A DNA stretch of 7,701 nt from an uncultured beta proteobacterium (GTDB lineage Bacteria > Pseudomonadota > Gammaproteobacteria > Burkholderiales > Burkholderiaceae): the NCBI GenBank assembly GCA_903827075.1, contig CAIKGX010000006.1, positions 1 to 7,701 of the forward strand, written 5' to 3'. The position numbers were made by a program, and so were the translations under genes. Below are positions 1 to 6,319 of this stretch, in pieces. The notes below the pieces were generated by a model. It saw only the letters and a list, made by a program, of their open reading frames with translations, had not been told where the DNA came from and ran no database searches. Every line of letters starts with the position of its first letter. The stretch's first letter is position 1.

Positions 1-294
1 AACATCTGATTCTTTGGCGAGCTGGCGGATGATTTCTTGGCCCTCAGGCTTGCTGATATCGACCGTAATAGATCGTTTATTGCGATTAATACTGATGAAA
101 TACGCGGATTCAGAGCTATCTTCGCCGGATGCATCCTTGGCAAAGGGAGGGCCCCAGTGGCGGGTATCGTCTCCATCGCCGGGCTTTTCCACTTTGATGA
201 CGTCGGCACCTAAATCGGCTAGATTTTGTGTGCACCAAGGGCCGGCAAGTACCCGGCTAAGGTCTAAAACGCGAATATGACTTAAGGCTCCCAT
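1..294 (-). CDS. CaiB/BaiF family CoA-transferase, N-terminal 98 residues (partial)
   Basis: Class III CoA-transferases move coenzyme A between acyl groups in the cytoplasm, typically with formate, carnitine, succinate or aromatic acids as substrates. Seen: translation from the ATG at 294 begins MGALSHIRVLDLSRVLAGPW, followed by a CTQNLADLGADVIKVEKPG stretch, then GDDTRHWGPP near residues 41-50 and a SINRNKRSITVD segment. This is the typical N-terminal Rossmann-like half of the family, with the LAGP and GADVIKVE blocks. The frame stays open to base 1, so about three quarters of the usual ~400 residues, including the catalytic Asp, lie outside. The next upstream ATG (310) is out of frame, which supports the chosen start; upstream there is only a weak G-rich stretch as ribosome site. 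The gene diverges from parE across 79 bases. The substrate cannot be told from this part, and nothing here links it to parE. Confidence 0.9.
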   Translation of the reverse strand, partial: MGALSHIRVLDLSRVLAGPWCTQNLADLGADVIKVEKPGDGDDTRHWGPPFAKDASGEDSSESAYFISINRNKRSITVDISKPEGQEIIRQLAKESDV

Positions 295-359
295 GCCCCA
301 ATTTTGGCATGGATGAAGGGGTAATTTGGAAAAAGCTCCGGTTTTACTTCAGACATGAC

Positions 360-365
360 TACAAT
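360..365 (+). promoter_or_regulatory. Candidate -10 element of parE, leaderless arrangement
   Basis: TACAAT (5 of 6 match to TATAAT) ends 8 bases before the parE ATG at 374. A transcript starting the usual 6-8 bases downstream would begin at or next to the start codon. No convincing -35 hexamer is seen 16-18 bases upstream, and there is no Shine-Dalgarno sequence before the ATG (TTGCGCGC precedes it). Inferred from spacing only. Confidence 0.45.
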
Positions 366-373
366 TTGCGCGC

Positions 374-2362
374 ATGGCTACCCGTAAAACATCCGAATAC
401 AGCGAATCATCGATTCAGGTCCTCAAAGGACTAGAACCAGTCCGTCAGCGGCCTGGAATGTATACCCGCACTGATAATCCACTTCACGTCATTCAGGAGG
501 TGTTGGATAACGCTTCTGATGAGGCTTTAGGCGGTTTTGGTAAACATATCACCGTCACTTTGCACGCCGACAGTAGCGTTAGTGTTGAAGATGATGGTCG
601 CGGAATTCCGGTGGGCATGCATCCTACTGAGAAATTGCCCGTTGTAGAGATCGTCTTTACCCAGCTTCATGCTGGCGGTAAGTTTGAAAAAGGTTCTGGC
701 GGCGCTTATGCCTTTTCAGGCGGCTTACATGGCGTGGGTGTTTCGGTAACCAATGCATTATCTAAGCGCCTTGAGGTCACCGTGTGGCGAGAAGGCAAGG
801 TTTCTACATTGACTTTTGCTGATGGCAAAGTCATTGAAAAGCTCAAAACACTTCCTGCAAGCAAGGATGACAAGTCACACGGCACCCGAGTTCGTGCCTG
901 GCCCGATGGTAAGTACTTTGATAGCTCTAGCATTCCGATGTCAGATCTGATTCGCTTATTGCGCTCAAAGGCTGTTTTGCTACCTGGCGTCAAAGTCACC
1001 CTCATTCAAGAAAAGTCTGGCGAAAGCCAAACTTGGCAGTACGCTCAAGGCTTACGGGGCTATTTAAATGAAGCAATAGCCCAAGCAGGTCATGGCCCAG
1101 AAGTGATTCCTCCATTTGAGGCGGAGCAATATGCAACCGGTAATGGGGATGATGATTCCTTTGCTGAAGGCGAGGGCGCAGCTTGGGTAGTGGCTTGGAC
1201 TGAAGATGGTGCACCAGTACGTGAGAGTTATGTCAATCTCATACCAACACCAGCAGGCGGCACTCATGAGAGCGGTTTGCGTGAAGGCCTTTTTAATGCT
1301 GTCAAAGGCTTTATTGAAATGCATGCACTGCAACCTAAGGGTGTGAAGTTAATGCCTGAGGACGTCTTTGCCAGAGCATCGTTTATTTTGTCTGCCAAAG
1401 TATTAGATCCCCAGTTTCAGGGTCAAATTAAAGAGCGCTTGAACTCACGTGATGCCGTCCGTTTGGTTTCGGGTTACGCAAAATCGGCTTTAGAGCTTTG
1501 GTTAAATCAACACGTAGATTACGGGCGCAAGTTAGCTGACTTAGTCATTAAGCAAGCTCAAGCTAGAACACGTGCAGGCCAAAAGGTCGAGAAGAAAAAA
1601 TCTTCTGGTGTAGCGGTTCTGCCGGGAAAACTCACCGATTGCGAGAGCCAAGATATTTCCCTAAATGAAATCTTCCTCGTTGAGGGAGATTCAGCAGGGG
1701 GCTCAGCCAAAATGGGTCGCAATAAAGAGTACCAAGCAATTTTGCCACTGCGTGGCAAGGTGCTCAATACCTGGGAAGCGGAGCGTGATCGCTTATTTGC
1801 CAATAATGAAATACACGATATAGCAGTGGCTATCGGCGTAGATCCCCATGGTGCCAATGACACTCCCGATTTGTCGAACTTACGTTATGGCAAGGTATGC
1901 ATCTTGTCTGACGCGGACGTTGATGGAGCGCATATTCAGGTACTACTTCTTACTTTGTTCTACAAGCATTTCCCCAAGTTAATTGACTTGGGTCATATTT
2001 ATATTTCACGACCTCCCTTGTTCAGGGTCGATGCCCCAGCGCGTGGGAAAAAACCAGCGCAAAAGATTTATGCGCTCGATGCTAGTGAGTTGCAAGCCAT
2101 TGAAGATAAATTACGCAAAGATGGCGTAAAGGAATCTGCTTGGCAAATCTCCCGCTTTAAAGGCTTGGGTGAGATGAGTGCAGAGCAGTTATGGGACACC
2201 ACACTCAATCCCGATACCCGTCGTTTACTGCCAGTGACTTTGGGCACTTGGACGGAAAATGAAACAATGAAGACTATGGATATGTTGATGGGCAAATCGG
2301 AATCTGGAGCCCGTCGTGATTGGCTCGAAGAACGCGGTAATGAAGTAGAGGCAGACATCTAA
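374..2362 (+). CDS. parE: DNA topoisomerase IV subunit B (ParE)
   Basis: ATPase subunit of topoisomerase IV, the type IIA enzyme that decatenates daughter chromosomes and relaxes supercoils with ParC. Seen in the 662 residues: a GHKL ATPase domain with the metal/ATP residues E42 and N46 (QEVLDNASDEA), D73-x-G75-x-G77, and the GGLHGVG loop at 116-122; a transducer domain whose switch lysine is probably K342 in SAKVLDPQFQGQ; and a TOPRIM domain with E437 in LVEGDSAGG and the D513/D515/D517 acidic cluster in LSDADVDGAH, plus PLRGKVLN at 458-465. The C-terminus has the conserved RFKGLGEM block at 594-601. Length is a little above the E. coli protein (630) and well short of a long GyrB, and the next gene is parC, so topoisomerase IV rather than gyrase. 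The start follows directly on a -10-like box without a ribosome site. The stop overlaps the parC start by one base (TAATG), which suggests translational coupling. Confidence 0.97.
   Translation: MATRKTSEYSESSIQVLKGLEPVRQRPGMYTRTDNPLHVIQEVLDNASDEALGGFGKHITVTLHADSSVSVEDDGRGIPVGMHPTEKLPVVEIVFTQLHAGGKFEKGSGGAYAFSGGLHGVGVSVTNALSKRLEVTVWREGKVSTLTFADGKVIEKLKTLPASKDDKSHGTRVRAWPDGKYFDSSSIPMSDLIRLLRSKAVLLPGVKVTLIQEKSGESQTWQYAQGLRGYLNEAIAQAGHGPEVIPPFEAEQYATGNGDDDSFAEGEGAAWVVAWTEDGAPVRESYVNLIPTPAGGTHESGLREGLFNAVKGFIEMHALQPKGVKLMPEDVFARASFILSAKVLDPQFQGQIKERLNSRDAVRLVSGYAKSALELWLNQHVDYGRKLADLVIKQAQARTRAGQKVEKKKSSGVAVLPGKLTDCESQDISLNEIFLVEGDSAGGSAKMGRNKEYQAILPLRGKVLNTWEAERDRLFANNEIHDIAVAIGVDPHGANDTPDLSNLRYGKVCILSDADVDGAHIQVLLLTLFYKHFPKLIDLGHIYISRPPLFRVDAPARGKKPAQKIYALDASELQAIEDKLRKDGVKESAWQISRFKGLGEMSAEQLWDTTLNPDTRRLLPVTLGTWTENETMKTMDMLMGKSESGARRDWLEERGNEVEADI
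2347..2351 (+). promoter_or_regulatory. Weak ribosome binding site of parC inside parE
   Basis: AGAGG lies within the last codons of parE, 10 bases before the parC ATG at 2362. The spacing is longer than ideal, so reinitiation by ribosomes ending parE at the TAATG junction probably contributes to parC translation and keeps the two subunits near equal amounts. Confidence 0.4.
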
Positions 2363-4812
2363 TGACAACAAAAAAGACTCCTGGCGAAATTTCTGCTGAG
2401 CAGGCCGATTTATTCTCCAATCCGATTGAAATGGATATTGTTGAAGTCGATCCAGTACCTGCAAGCACTGCCGTTCATTCTGGTGGTCCAAATGATCCAC
2501 ATGATCCAAAGACGATCGAACTAAATGAAGATGGCAAAGATAGTCTGACCCTTGCTGTATATGCAGAGCGCGCTTACTTAGATTACGCCATTAGCGTTGT
2601 AAAGGGTCGCGCCTTACCTGATGTTGCTGATGGGCAAAAGCCTGTGCAGCGCCGCATTTTGTTTTCCATGAGTGAAATGGGCTTGCGTGCAGATGCTAAA
2701 CCAGTCAAGAGTGCTCGAGTAGTTGGTGATGTATTGGGTAAGTTTCATCCGCATGGCGACCAATCGGCTTATGACGCCTTAGTGCGTTTGGCCCAAAGTT
2801 TTTCATTGCGCTATCCCTTAATTGATGGTCAGGGTAACTTTGGTTCCCGTGATGGTGATGGCGCTGCTGCAATGCGTTATACCGAGGCACGTTTAACCAA
2901 GATTGCCAGTCTCTTGATGAGTGAAATCGACCAAGGCACCGTCGATTTTGCCCCTAACTACGATGGATCCTTTCAGGAGCCTAAATTATTACCAGCACGC
3001 CTTCCATTTGTTTTATTAAATGGTGCCTCTGGTATTGCTGTGGGTATGGCTACCGAGATTCCTTCGCATAATTTGCGGGAAGTAGCTAGTGCAGCAATCG
3101 CTTTGATGAAGTCTCCCAAGATGTCGACTTCTGATCTGTTAGACATCATGCCGGGTCCAGATTATCCGGGTGGTGGACAGATTATTTCTTCTGCAGCAGA
3201 AATTGCCAGCATTTATGAGTCCGGTCGAGGTAGCTTAAAAGTACGTGCACGCTGGTCTGTAGAAGAGATGGCACGTGGTCAATGGCAAATCATCGTGAAT
3301 GAATTACCGCCATCCACATCTTCACAACGAGTTTTGCAAGAGATTGAAGAAATTACCAATCCTAAGGTGCGTGTTGGCAAGAAAACCCTCACCCCTGAGC
3401 AAAGCAACCTCAAGTCCACCATTTTGAATGTTCTCGATGGTGTTCGTGATGAGTCCAGCAAAGATGCTGCAGTTCGTCTGGTATTTGAGCCCAAGAGCAA
3501 AAATATTGATGTCAACGAGTTCGTCAATCTCCTGCTTGCGCACACCTCACTTGAGTCCAACGCGCCAATGAATTTGGTGATGATTGGTAATGATGGTCGT
3601 CCACGTCAAAAAGGCTTAAAAGACATTATTTCGGAATGGATTGCATTCCGAGTAGCCACTGTGACTCGGCGCACGCAATATCGCTTAGGAAAAGTCAAAG
3701 ACCGGATGCATATATTGGAAGGGCGCTTAACCGTACTTCTGAATATTGATAAGGTTATCAAAATCATTCGCAATAGTGATGAGCCTAAAGTCGATCTGAT
3801 TAAAGAATTTAAGCTCAGCGATCGTCAGGCTGAAGATATCCTCGATATTCGCTTACGTCAGTTAGCGCGCCTTGAGGGCATTAAGATCGAGCAAGAACTC
3901 AAAGAGCTCAAATCGGAACGTGATGACTTAGAAGGATTGCTGCAGAGCGATACCATCTTACGCAAACGCATCATCAAAGAAATTGAGTCCGATATGAAGG
4001 ACTTTGGTGATGATCGTCGCACCTTAATCCAAGAAGATAAGCGGGCTATTGCAGAAACCAAAGTGGTTGATGAGCCTGTGACCGTGATTGTTTCGCAAAA
4101 AGGTTGGGTGCGCGTACGTCAAGGGCACGAACATGATGCGACGCAGTTTGCCTTTAAAGCAGGCGATAAGCTCTATGAGACCTTTGAGTGTCGAACGGTT
4201 GATGTCATTCAAGGTTTTGGTAGTGATGGCCGTGTCTACACGGTGCCTGTCAGTGAATTGCCGGGTGCTCGAGGCGATGGTTCGCCTTTAACCAGCTTTG
4301 TGAACTTGGCAGCGGGCTCGCAAATGGTCGCCTACTATGCTGGTCAGTCTGATGATTTGGTTTTGATTTCTACTAGAGCGGGTAATGGCTTCTTAGCCAA
4401 TGTAGCCGATATGACTACCCGTAATAAAGCGGGTAAATCCTTTGTTGGGATCGATAGCAAATTCCCTGACGGCGATGCTCCATTGGGCGCAGCCAAAGTG
4501 GTGGTGGGTATGAAGCAGGTGGCCTGTCTTTCTGAAAGCGCCAAGCTCTTGGTCTTCCCCTTAGATGAACTCAAACGACTGCCAGCAGGTGGCAAGGGTG
4601 TCATCTTGATGGGCTTAGACGATAAAGAAAAGCTCTCCTCAGCAATTGCCGTGGGTGCAGAAGGGGCATCGTATTCAGGTTCAGGGCGTGCTGGTAAGCC
4701 TACTGAATTAAATCTCGATGCGAAGACGCTGAAATCATTTGCTGGTAATCGTGCGCGTAAGGGGCACTTTGTTGAGCCACGCTTAAAAGACGGCAAACTG
4801 AAAGCGAATTAA
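2362..4812 (+). CDS. parC: DNA topoisomerase IV subunit A (ParC)
   Basis: DNA cleavage and rejoining subunit of topoisomerase IV; it pairs with ParE as an A2B2 complex. Seen in the 816 residues: a roughly 50-residue N-terminal extension with many acidic residues (to about residue 60), then the winged-helix breakage-reunion domain from AERAYLDYAISV, KPVQRRILFSM at 93-103, GKFHPHGD at 126-133 and the catalytic tyrosine Y173 in AAAMRYTEARL, preceded by R172. The tower region and coiled-coil arms follow (LEGRLTVLLNIDKVI, then RQAEDILDIRLRQLARLE). A C-terminal beta-pinwheel domain starts near residue 571 (EPVTVIVSQKGWVRVRQG) and runs to the end; no GyrA box is visible, which argues against GyrA. 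The residue aligned with E. coli ParC Ser80, the main quinolone-resistance position, is Gln134, with Asp138 at the Glu84 position. E. coli ParC has 752 residues, and much of the extra length is the N-terminal tail. A starting ATG inside the tail cannot be excluded, but 2362 fits the overlap with parE. Confidence 0.96.
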   Translation: MTTKKTPGEISAEQADLFSNPIEMDIVEVDPVPASTAVHSGGPNDPHDPKTIELNEDGKDSLTLAVYAERAYLDYAISVVKGRALPDVADGQKPVQRRILFSMSEMGLRADAKPVKSARVVGDVLGKFHPHGDQSAYDALVRLAQSFSLRYPLIDGQGNFGSRDGDGAAAMRYTEARLTKIASLLMSEIDQGTVDFAPNYDGSFQEPKLLPARLPFVLLNGASGIAVGMATEIPSHNLREVASAAIALMKSPKMSTSDLLDIMPGPDYPGGGQIISSAAEIASIYESGRGSLKVRARWSVEEMARGQWQIIVNELPPSTSSQRVLQEIEEITNPKVRVGKKTLTPEQSNLKSTILNVLDGVRDESSKDAAVRLVFEPKSKNIDVNEFVNLLLAHTSLESNAPMNLVMIGNDGRPRQKGLKDIISEWIAFRVATVTRRTQYRLGKVKDRMHILEGRLTVLLNIDKVIKIIRNSDEPKVDLIKEFKLSDRQAEDILDIRLRQLARLEGIKIEQELKELKSERDDLEGLLQSDTILRKRIIKEIESDMKDFGDDRRTLIQEDKRAIAETKVVDEPVTVIVSQKGWVRVRQGHEHDATQFAFKAGDKLYETFECRTVDVIQGFGSDGRVYTVPVSELPGARGDGSPLTSFVNLAAGSQMVAYYAGQSDDLVLISTRAGNGFLANVADMTTRNKAGKSFVGIDSKFPDGDAPLGAAKVVVGMKQVACLSESAKLLVFPLDELKRLPAGGKGVILMGLDDKEKLSSAIAVGAEGASYSGSGRAGKPTELNLDAKTLKSFAGNRARKGHFVEPRLKDGKLKAN

Positions 4813-4828
4813 TTATTCTTGCTTTAAT

Positions 4829-4866
4829 TAAATAAGCTGATCAGCACAAACTGATCGGCTTATTTA
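4829..4866. terminator. Hairpin terminator between convergent parC and ridA-like genes
   Basis: A 16-pair stem (4829-4844 with 4851-4866, one G-T wobble) encloses a six-base CACAAA loop. It lies 16 bases past the parC stop and 11 bases past the stop of the opposite gene. The ends are AT-rich (TTATTTA on the plus side, TTATTTAATTAAAG on the minus side) but lack a long unbroken T tract, so efficiency is uncertain. Position between convergent genes suggests it works both ways. Confidence 0.75.
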
Positions 4867-4877
4867 CAGCTAGAGCT

Positions 4878-5339
4878 TTAGATTTCGGCAATCAATTCAA
4901 TTTCAACGCATGCACCCAATGGAATTTGAGCAACCCCAAATGCACTGCGCGCGTGTTTGCCGGCATCGCCAAATACCTCTAAAAGCAATTCAGAGCAACC
5001 ATTCACCACCAGATGTTGCTCAGTAAATGTATCGGTAGAGTTAACCAAGCCCATGACTTTGACAATACGCTTTACTTTATCTAATGAACCTAGATGATTT
5101 TGCAATGTCGCCATCAGGTCAATAGCAATAGAGCGAGCTGCTGATTTGCCGGTTTCTGTATCCATATCCAGACCTAACTTACCAACCCAGGGCTTGCCAT
5201 CGCGCTTGGCTATGTGACCAGACAAATAAATAGTATTTCCACTCGTTGCAGCCATGACATAAGCAGCAGCTGGAGCGCCTACTGGAGGCAATTCAATTCC
5301 TAGGCTCTTGAGGCGATCGTGAATCATGTTTGTAGACAT
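4878..5339 (-). CDS. RidA/YjgF-like family protein without the catalytic arginine
   Basis: Member of the Rid (YjgF/YER057c/UK114) superfamily of small trimeric cytoplasmic proteins; canonical RidA hydrolyses reactive enamine/imine intermediates such as 2-aminoacrylate. Seen in 153 residues: LPPVGAPAAAYVMA at the N-terminus, IYLSGHIAKRDGK around 37-49, KLGLDMDTETGKSAARSIAIDLMATL, then VKVMGLVNSTDTFTEQHLVVNG and the closing HARSAFGVAQIPLGACVEIE block. The residue aligned with the RidA catalytic Arg105 (VARLP in enterobacteria) is Gln138 (VAQIP), so imine deaminase activity is doubtful. This matches the 150-odd-residue Rid subgroup common in proteobacteria, whose function is not established. The ATG at 5339 was chosen because GAAGG lies 5 bases upstream; an in-frame TTG at 5363 would add eight residues without such support. 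It converges on parC and diverges from the cytochromes. Confidence 0.88.
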   Translation of the reverse strand: MSTNMIHDRLKSLGIELPPVGAPAAAYVMAATSGNTIYLSGHIAKRDGKPWVGKLGLDMDTETGKSAARSIAIDLMATLQNHLGSLDKVKRIVKVMGLVNSTDTFTEQHLVVNGCSELLLEVFGDAGKHARSAFGVAQIPLGACVEIELIAEI

Positions 5340-5344
5340 AGTGA

Positions 5345-5349
5345 CCTTC
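5345..5349 (-). promoter_or_regulatory. Ribosome binding site fixing the ridA-like start
   Basis: On the minus strand GAAGG is followed by five bases and ATG at 5339. This is the best ribosome site near the gene and decides for the ATG over the in-frame TTG at 5363. Confidence 0.65.
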
Positions 5350-5364
5350 AGTGATGAAGACAAG

Positions 5365-5392
5365 ATCTTACTTTGAAACTCCAGGCCTTCAA
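5365..5392 (-). promoter_or_regulatory. Candidate sigma70-type promoter of the ridA-like gene
   Basis: Reading the minus strand, TTGAAG (5392-5387) and TAAGAT (5370-5365) are spaced 16 bases apart, each matching 4 of 6 consensus bases. Transcription would start near 5358, giving a leader of about 19 bases that includes the GAAGG site. Moderate motif quality only. Confidence 0.35.
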
Positions 5393-5473
5393 AAAAGGAT
5401 GAAAAAAGGCCATTAAATTCAGTGTTTATACCAATTTTGAGTGCGTCTAGCGGTGCAGGGCTCAGGTCTCCGC

Positions 5474-5479
5474 TATACT
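5474..5479 (+). promoter_or_regulatory. Candidate -10 element for the cytochrome pair
   Basis: TATACT (5 of 6) stands 35-45 bases before the first cytochrome start. The expected transcription start is near 5486. No recognisable -35 hexamer is found 16-18 bases upstream (CGGTGC region), so the promoter may be weak or need help from a regulator. Confidence 0.3.
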
Positions 5480-5488
5480 CACTCCAAA

Positions 5489-5502
5489 TTGATCTAAATC
5501 AA
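5489..5502. promoter_or_regulatory. FNR/Anr-type binding site (perfect palindrome)
   Basis: TTGATCTAAATCAA matches the FNR/Anr/CRP-FNR family consensus TTGAT-N4-ATCAA in all ten conserved positions. It is centred at about 5495.5, 18-27 bases before the candidate starts of the first cytochrome gene. Relative to the TATACT -10 element at 5474 its centre would fall near +10, a position that normally means repression when FNR is active (low oxygen). The -10 sequence expected for a class II activated promoter, about 30 bases downstream of the centre, is not present. The regulator itself is not in the window. Confidence 0.75.
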
Positions 5503-5522
5503 ACTCCTTATTAATGATTTTT

Positions 5523-5888
5523 ATGAAAAAACACTTGATTCTTCCCCAATTAGCCTTAGCTGCTAGCTTGGCATTTACTGGTTTTGCAGCTCATGCTGCA
5601 GATATTAAAGGCGATGCAAACGCTGGCCAAGGAAAAGTATGGCTTTGTATTGGTTGCCATTCCATTCCTGACTATCGTGCTGACTATCCATTGGTTTATA
5701 GAGTGCCCATGTTGGGCGGACAGAATGGTCCTTACATTGCGAGTTCTTTAGCTGCCTACAAAAAGGGCGAAAGAAAGCATCCAACAATGCGCTCCATTGC
5801 TGCTAGCTTGTCAGACCAGGATATGGCTGATCTTGGCGAATACTATGCTGCGCAAACTGCCAGCTCACCTAATAACCCATTGAAGTGA
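5523..5888 (+). CDS. Secreted monoheme c-type cytochrome (c4-like, first of pair)
   Basis: Periplasmic electron carrier, probably passing electrons toward a terminal oxidase. Seen from the ATG at 5523: 121 residues with a clear Sec signal peptide (MKKHLILPQLALAASLAFTG, cleavage probably after AHA before ADIKGD), one heme-attachment motif CIGCH (C42, C45, H46), and a likely axial methionine M89 in KHPTMRSIA. The stretch LGGQNGPYIASSLAAYKKGERKHP and LSDQDMADLGEYYA resemble one lobe of cytochrome c4. An in-frame ATG at 5514 would add MIF before the signal; 5523 is preferred because the positively charged MKK start is typical. Neither start has a good Shine-Dalgarno sequence. A perfect FNR-type box lies just upstream. 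The next cytochrome begins 17 bases after the stop, so the two are very likely co-transcribed. Confidence 0.92.
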   Translation: MKKHLILPQLALAASLAFTGFAAHAADIKGDANAGQGKVWLCIGCHSIPDYRADYPLVYRVPMLGGQNGPYIASSLAAYKKGERKHPTMRSIAASLSDQDMADLGEYYAAQTASSPNNPLK

Positions 5889-5905
5889 TATTTAGAGACC
5901 TGTTT

Positions 5906-6250
5906 ATGAAAGTCGCACTCATTACCGCTGTTTTGTTATCTAGCATTGGTTTGGCAAACGCCGCTAACGTTGATAAAGGCCAAGCTTTGGTAGAGAAGGC
6001 CAATTGCGCCTCTTGCCACGGCGCTGGTCTAAATGCTCCAATCTTGCCGGCTTATCCTAAATTAGCCGGTCAATATCCTGATTACTTGTACTACGCCTTA
6101 CGCGCCTATCAAGTGGGTAATACCAACGCTCAATATGGTCGCAACAATGCCGTGATGTCCTCTCAAGTCCAGGCCTTTACAAATGCGGACTTACAAGATA
6201 TGGCTGCCTACATTGCATCCTTACCCGGAAATTTCGTAATCAAGAAGTAA
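5906..6250 (+). CDS. Secreted monoheme c-type cytochrome (c4-like, second of pair)
   Basis: Small periplasmic class I cytochrome c. Seen in 114 residues: signal peptide MKVALITAVLLSSIGLANA with probable cleavage before ANVDKG, one heme motif CASCH (C34, C37, H38), the PKLAGQYPDYLYYALRAYQVG block typical of cytochrome c4/c553-like lobes, a probable axial methionine M84 in NNAVMSSQV, and the closing LQDMAAYIASLPG helix. An in-frame GTG at 5885 overlapping the upstream stop would add seven residues before the signal sequence; the ATG at 5906 is preferred since it gives a normal signal peptide. Only a weak AGAG lies upstream. With the preceding gene it resembles a diheme c4 split into two polypeptides. 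A strong terminator follows. Its redox partner cannot be named from this window; a cytochrome oxidase is the usual one for c4. Confidence 0.92.
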   Translation: MKVALITAVLLSSIGLANAANVDKGQALVEKANCASCHGAGLNAPILPAYPKLAGQYPDYLYYALRAYQVGNTNAQYGRNNAVMSSQVQAFTNADLQDMAAYIASLPGNFVIKK

Positions 6251-6275
6251 TATAGAAGGGCATATTGCCTTCATT

Positions 6276-6312
6276 CAATGGCTTAGATTAATACTCTAAG
6301 CCATTGTTTTTT
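6276..6312 (+). terminator. Rho-independent terminator of the cytochrome operon
   Basis: A perfect 12-pair stem, CAATGGCTTAGA (6276-6287) with TCTAAGCCATTG (6295-6306), a seven-base loop and a run of six T at 6307-6312. It starts 26 bases after the second cytochrome stop and ends just before the stop of the convergent regulator gene. The minus-strand side has no T run, so it mainly serves the cytochromes. Confidence 0.93.
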
Positions 6313-6319
6313 ATAGGTA

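Noticed and set aside
14..280. 88-codon plus-strand open frame at the left edge
   Set aside because: Antisense to the clear CaiB/BaiF N-terminus; the Ser/Arg-rich translation is typical of a shadow frame.
4344..4796. 150-codon open frame on the minus strand inside parC
   Set aside because: It lies wholly antisense to the conserved C-terminal domain of ParC and its translation shows no recognisable motif; a by-product of codon bias.
374..4812. Possibility that the pair is gyrB-gyrA
   Set aside because: Gene adjacency with TAATG overlap, the ParE-like length and sequence blocks, and the missing GyrA box in the C-terminal domain favour topoisomerase IV.
5340..5363. TTG start at 5363 for the RidA-like gene
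   Set aside because: No ribosome site, and the extra eight residues are not part of the family; the ATG at 5339 with GAAGG gives the usual length.
5563..5812. GCTGCTAGCTTG occurring twice inside the first cytochrome gene
   Set aside because: Both copies encode Ala-Ala-Ser-Leu in frame; best explained by shared codon choice, not by a functional repeat.
5885..5905. GTG start at 5885 for the second cytochrome
   Set aside because: It overlaps the preceding stop and puts seven residues with charged Arg/Asp ahead of a normal signal peptide that begins at the ATG at 5906.
6254..6272. Short hairpin GAAGG...CCTTC just after the second cytochrome
   Set aside because: Only five pairs with an eight-base loop and no T run; the perfect 12-pair hairpin next to it explains termination.
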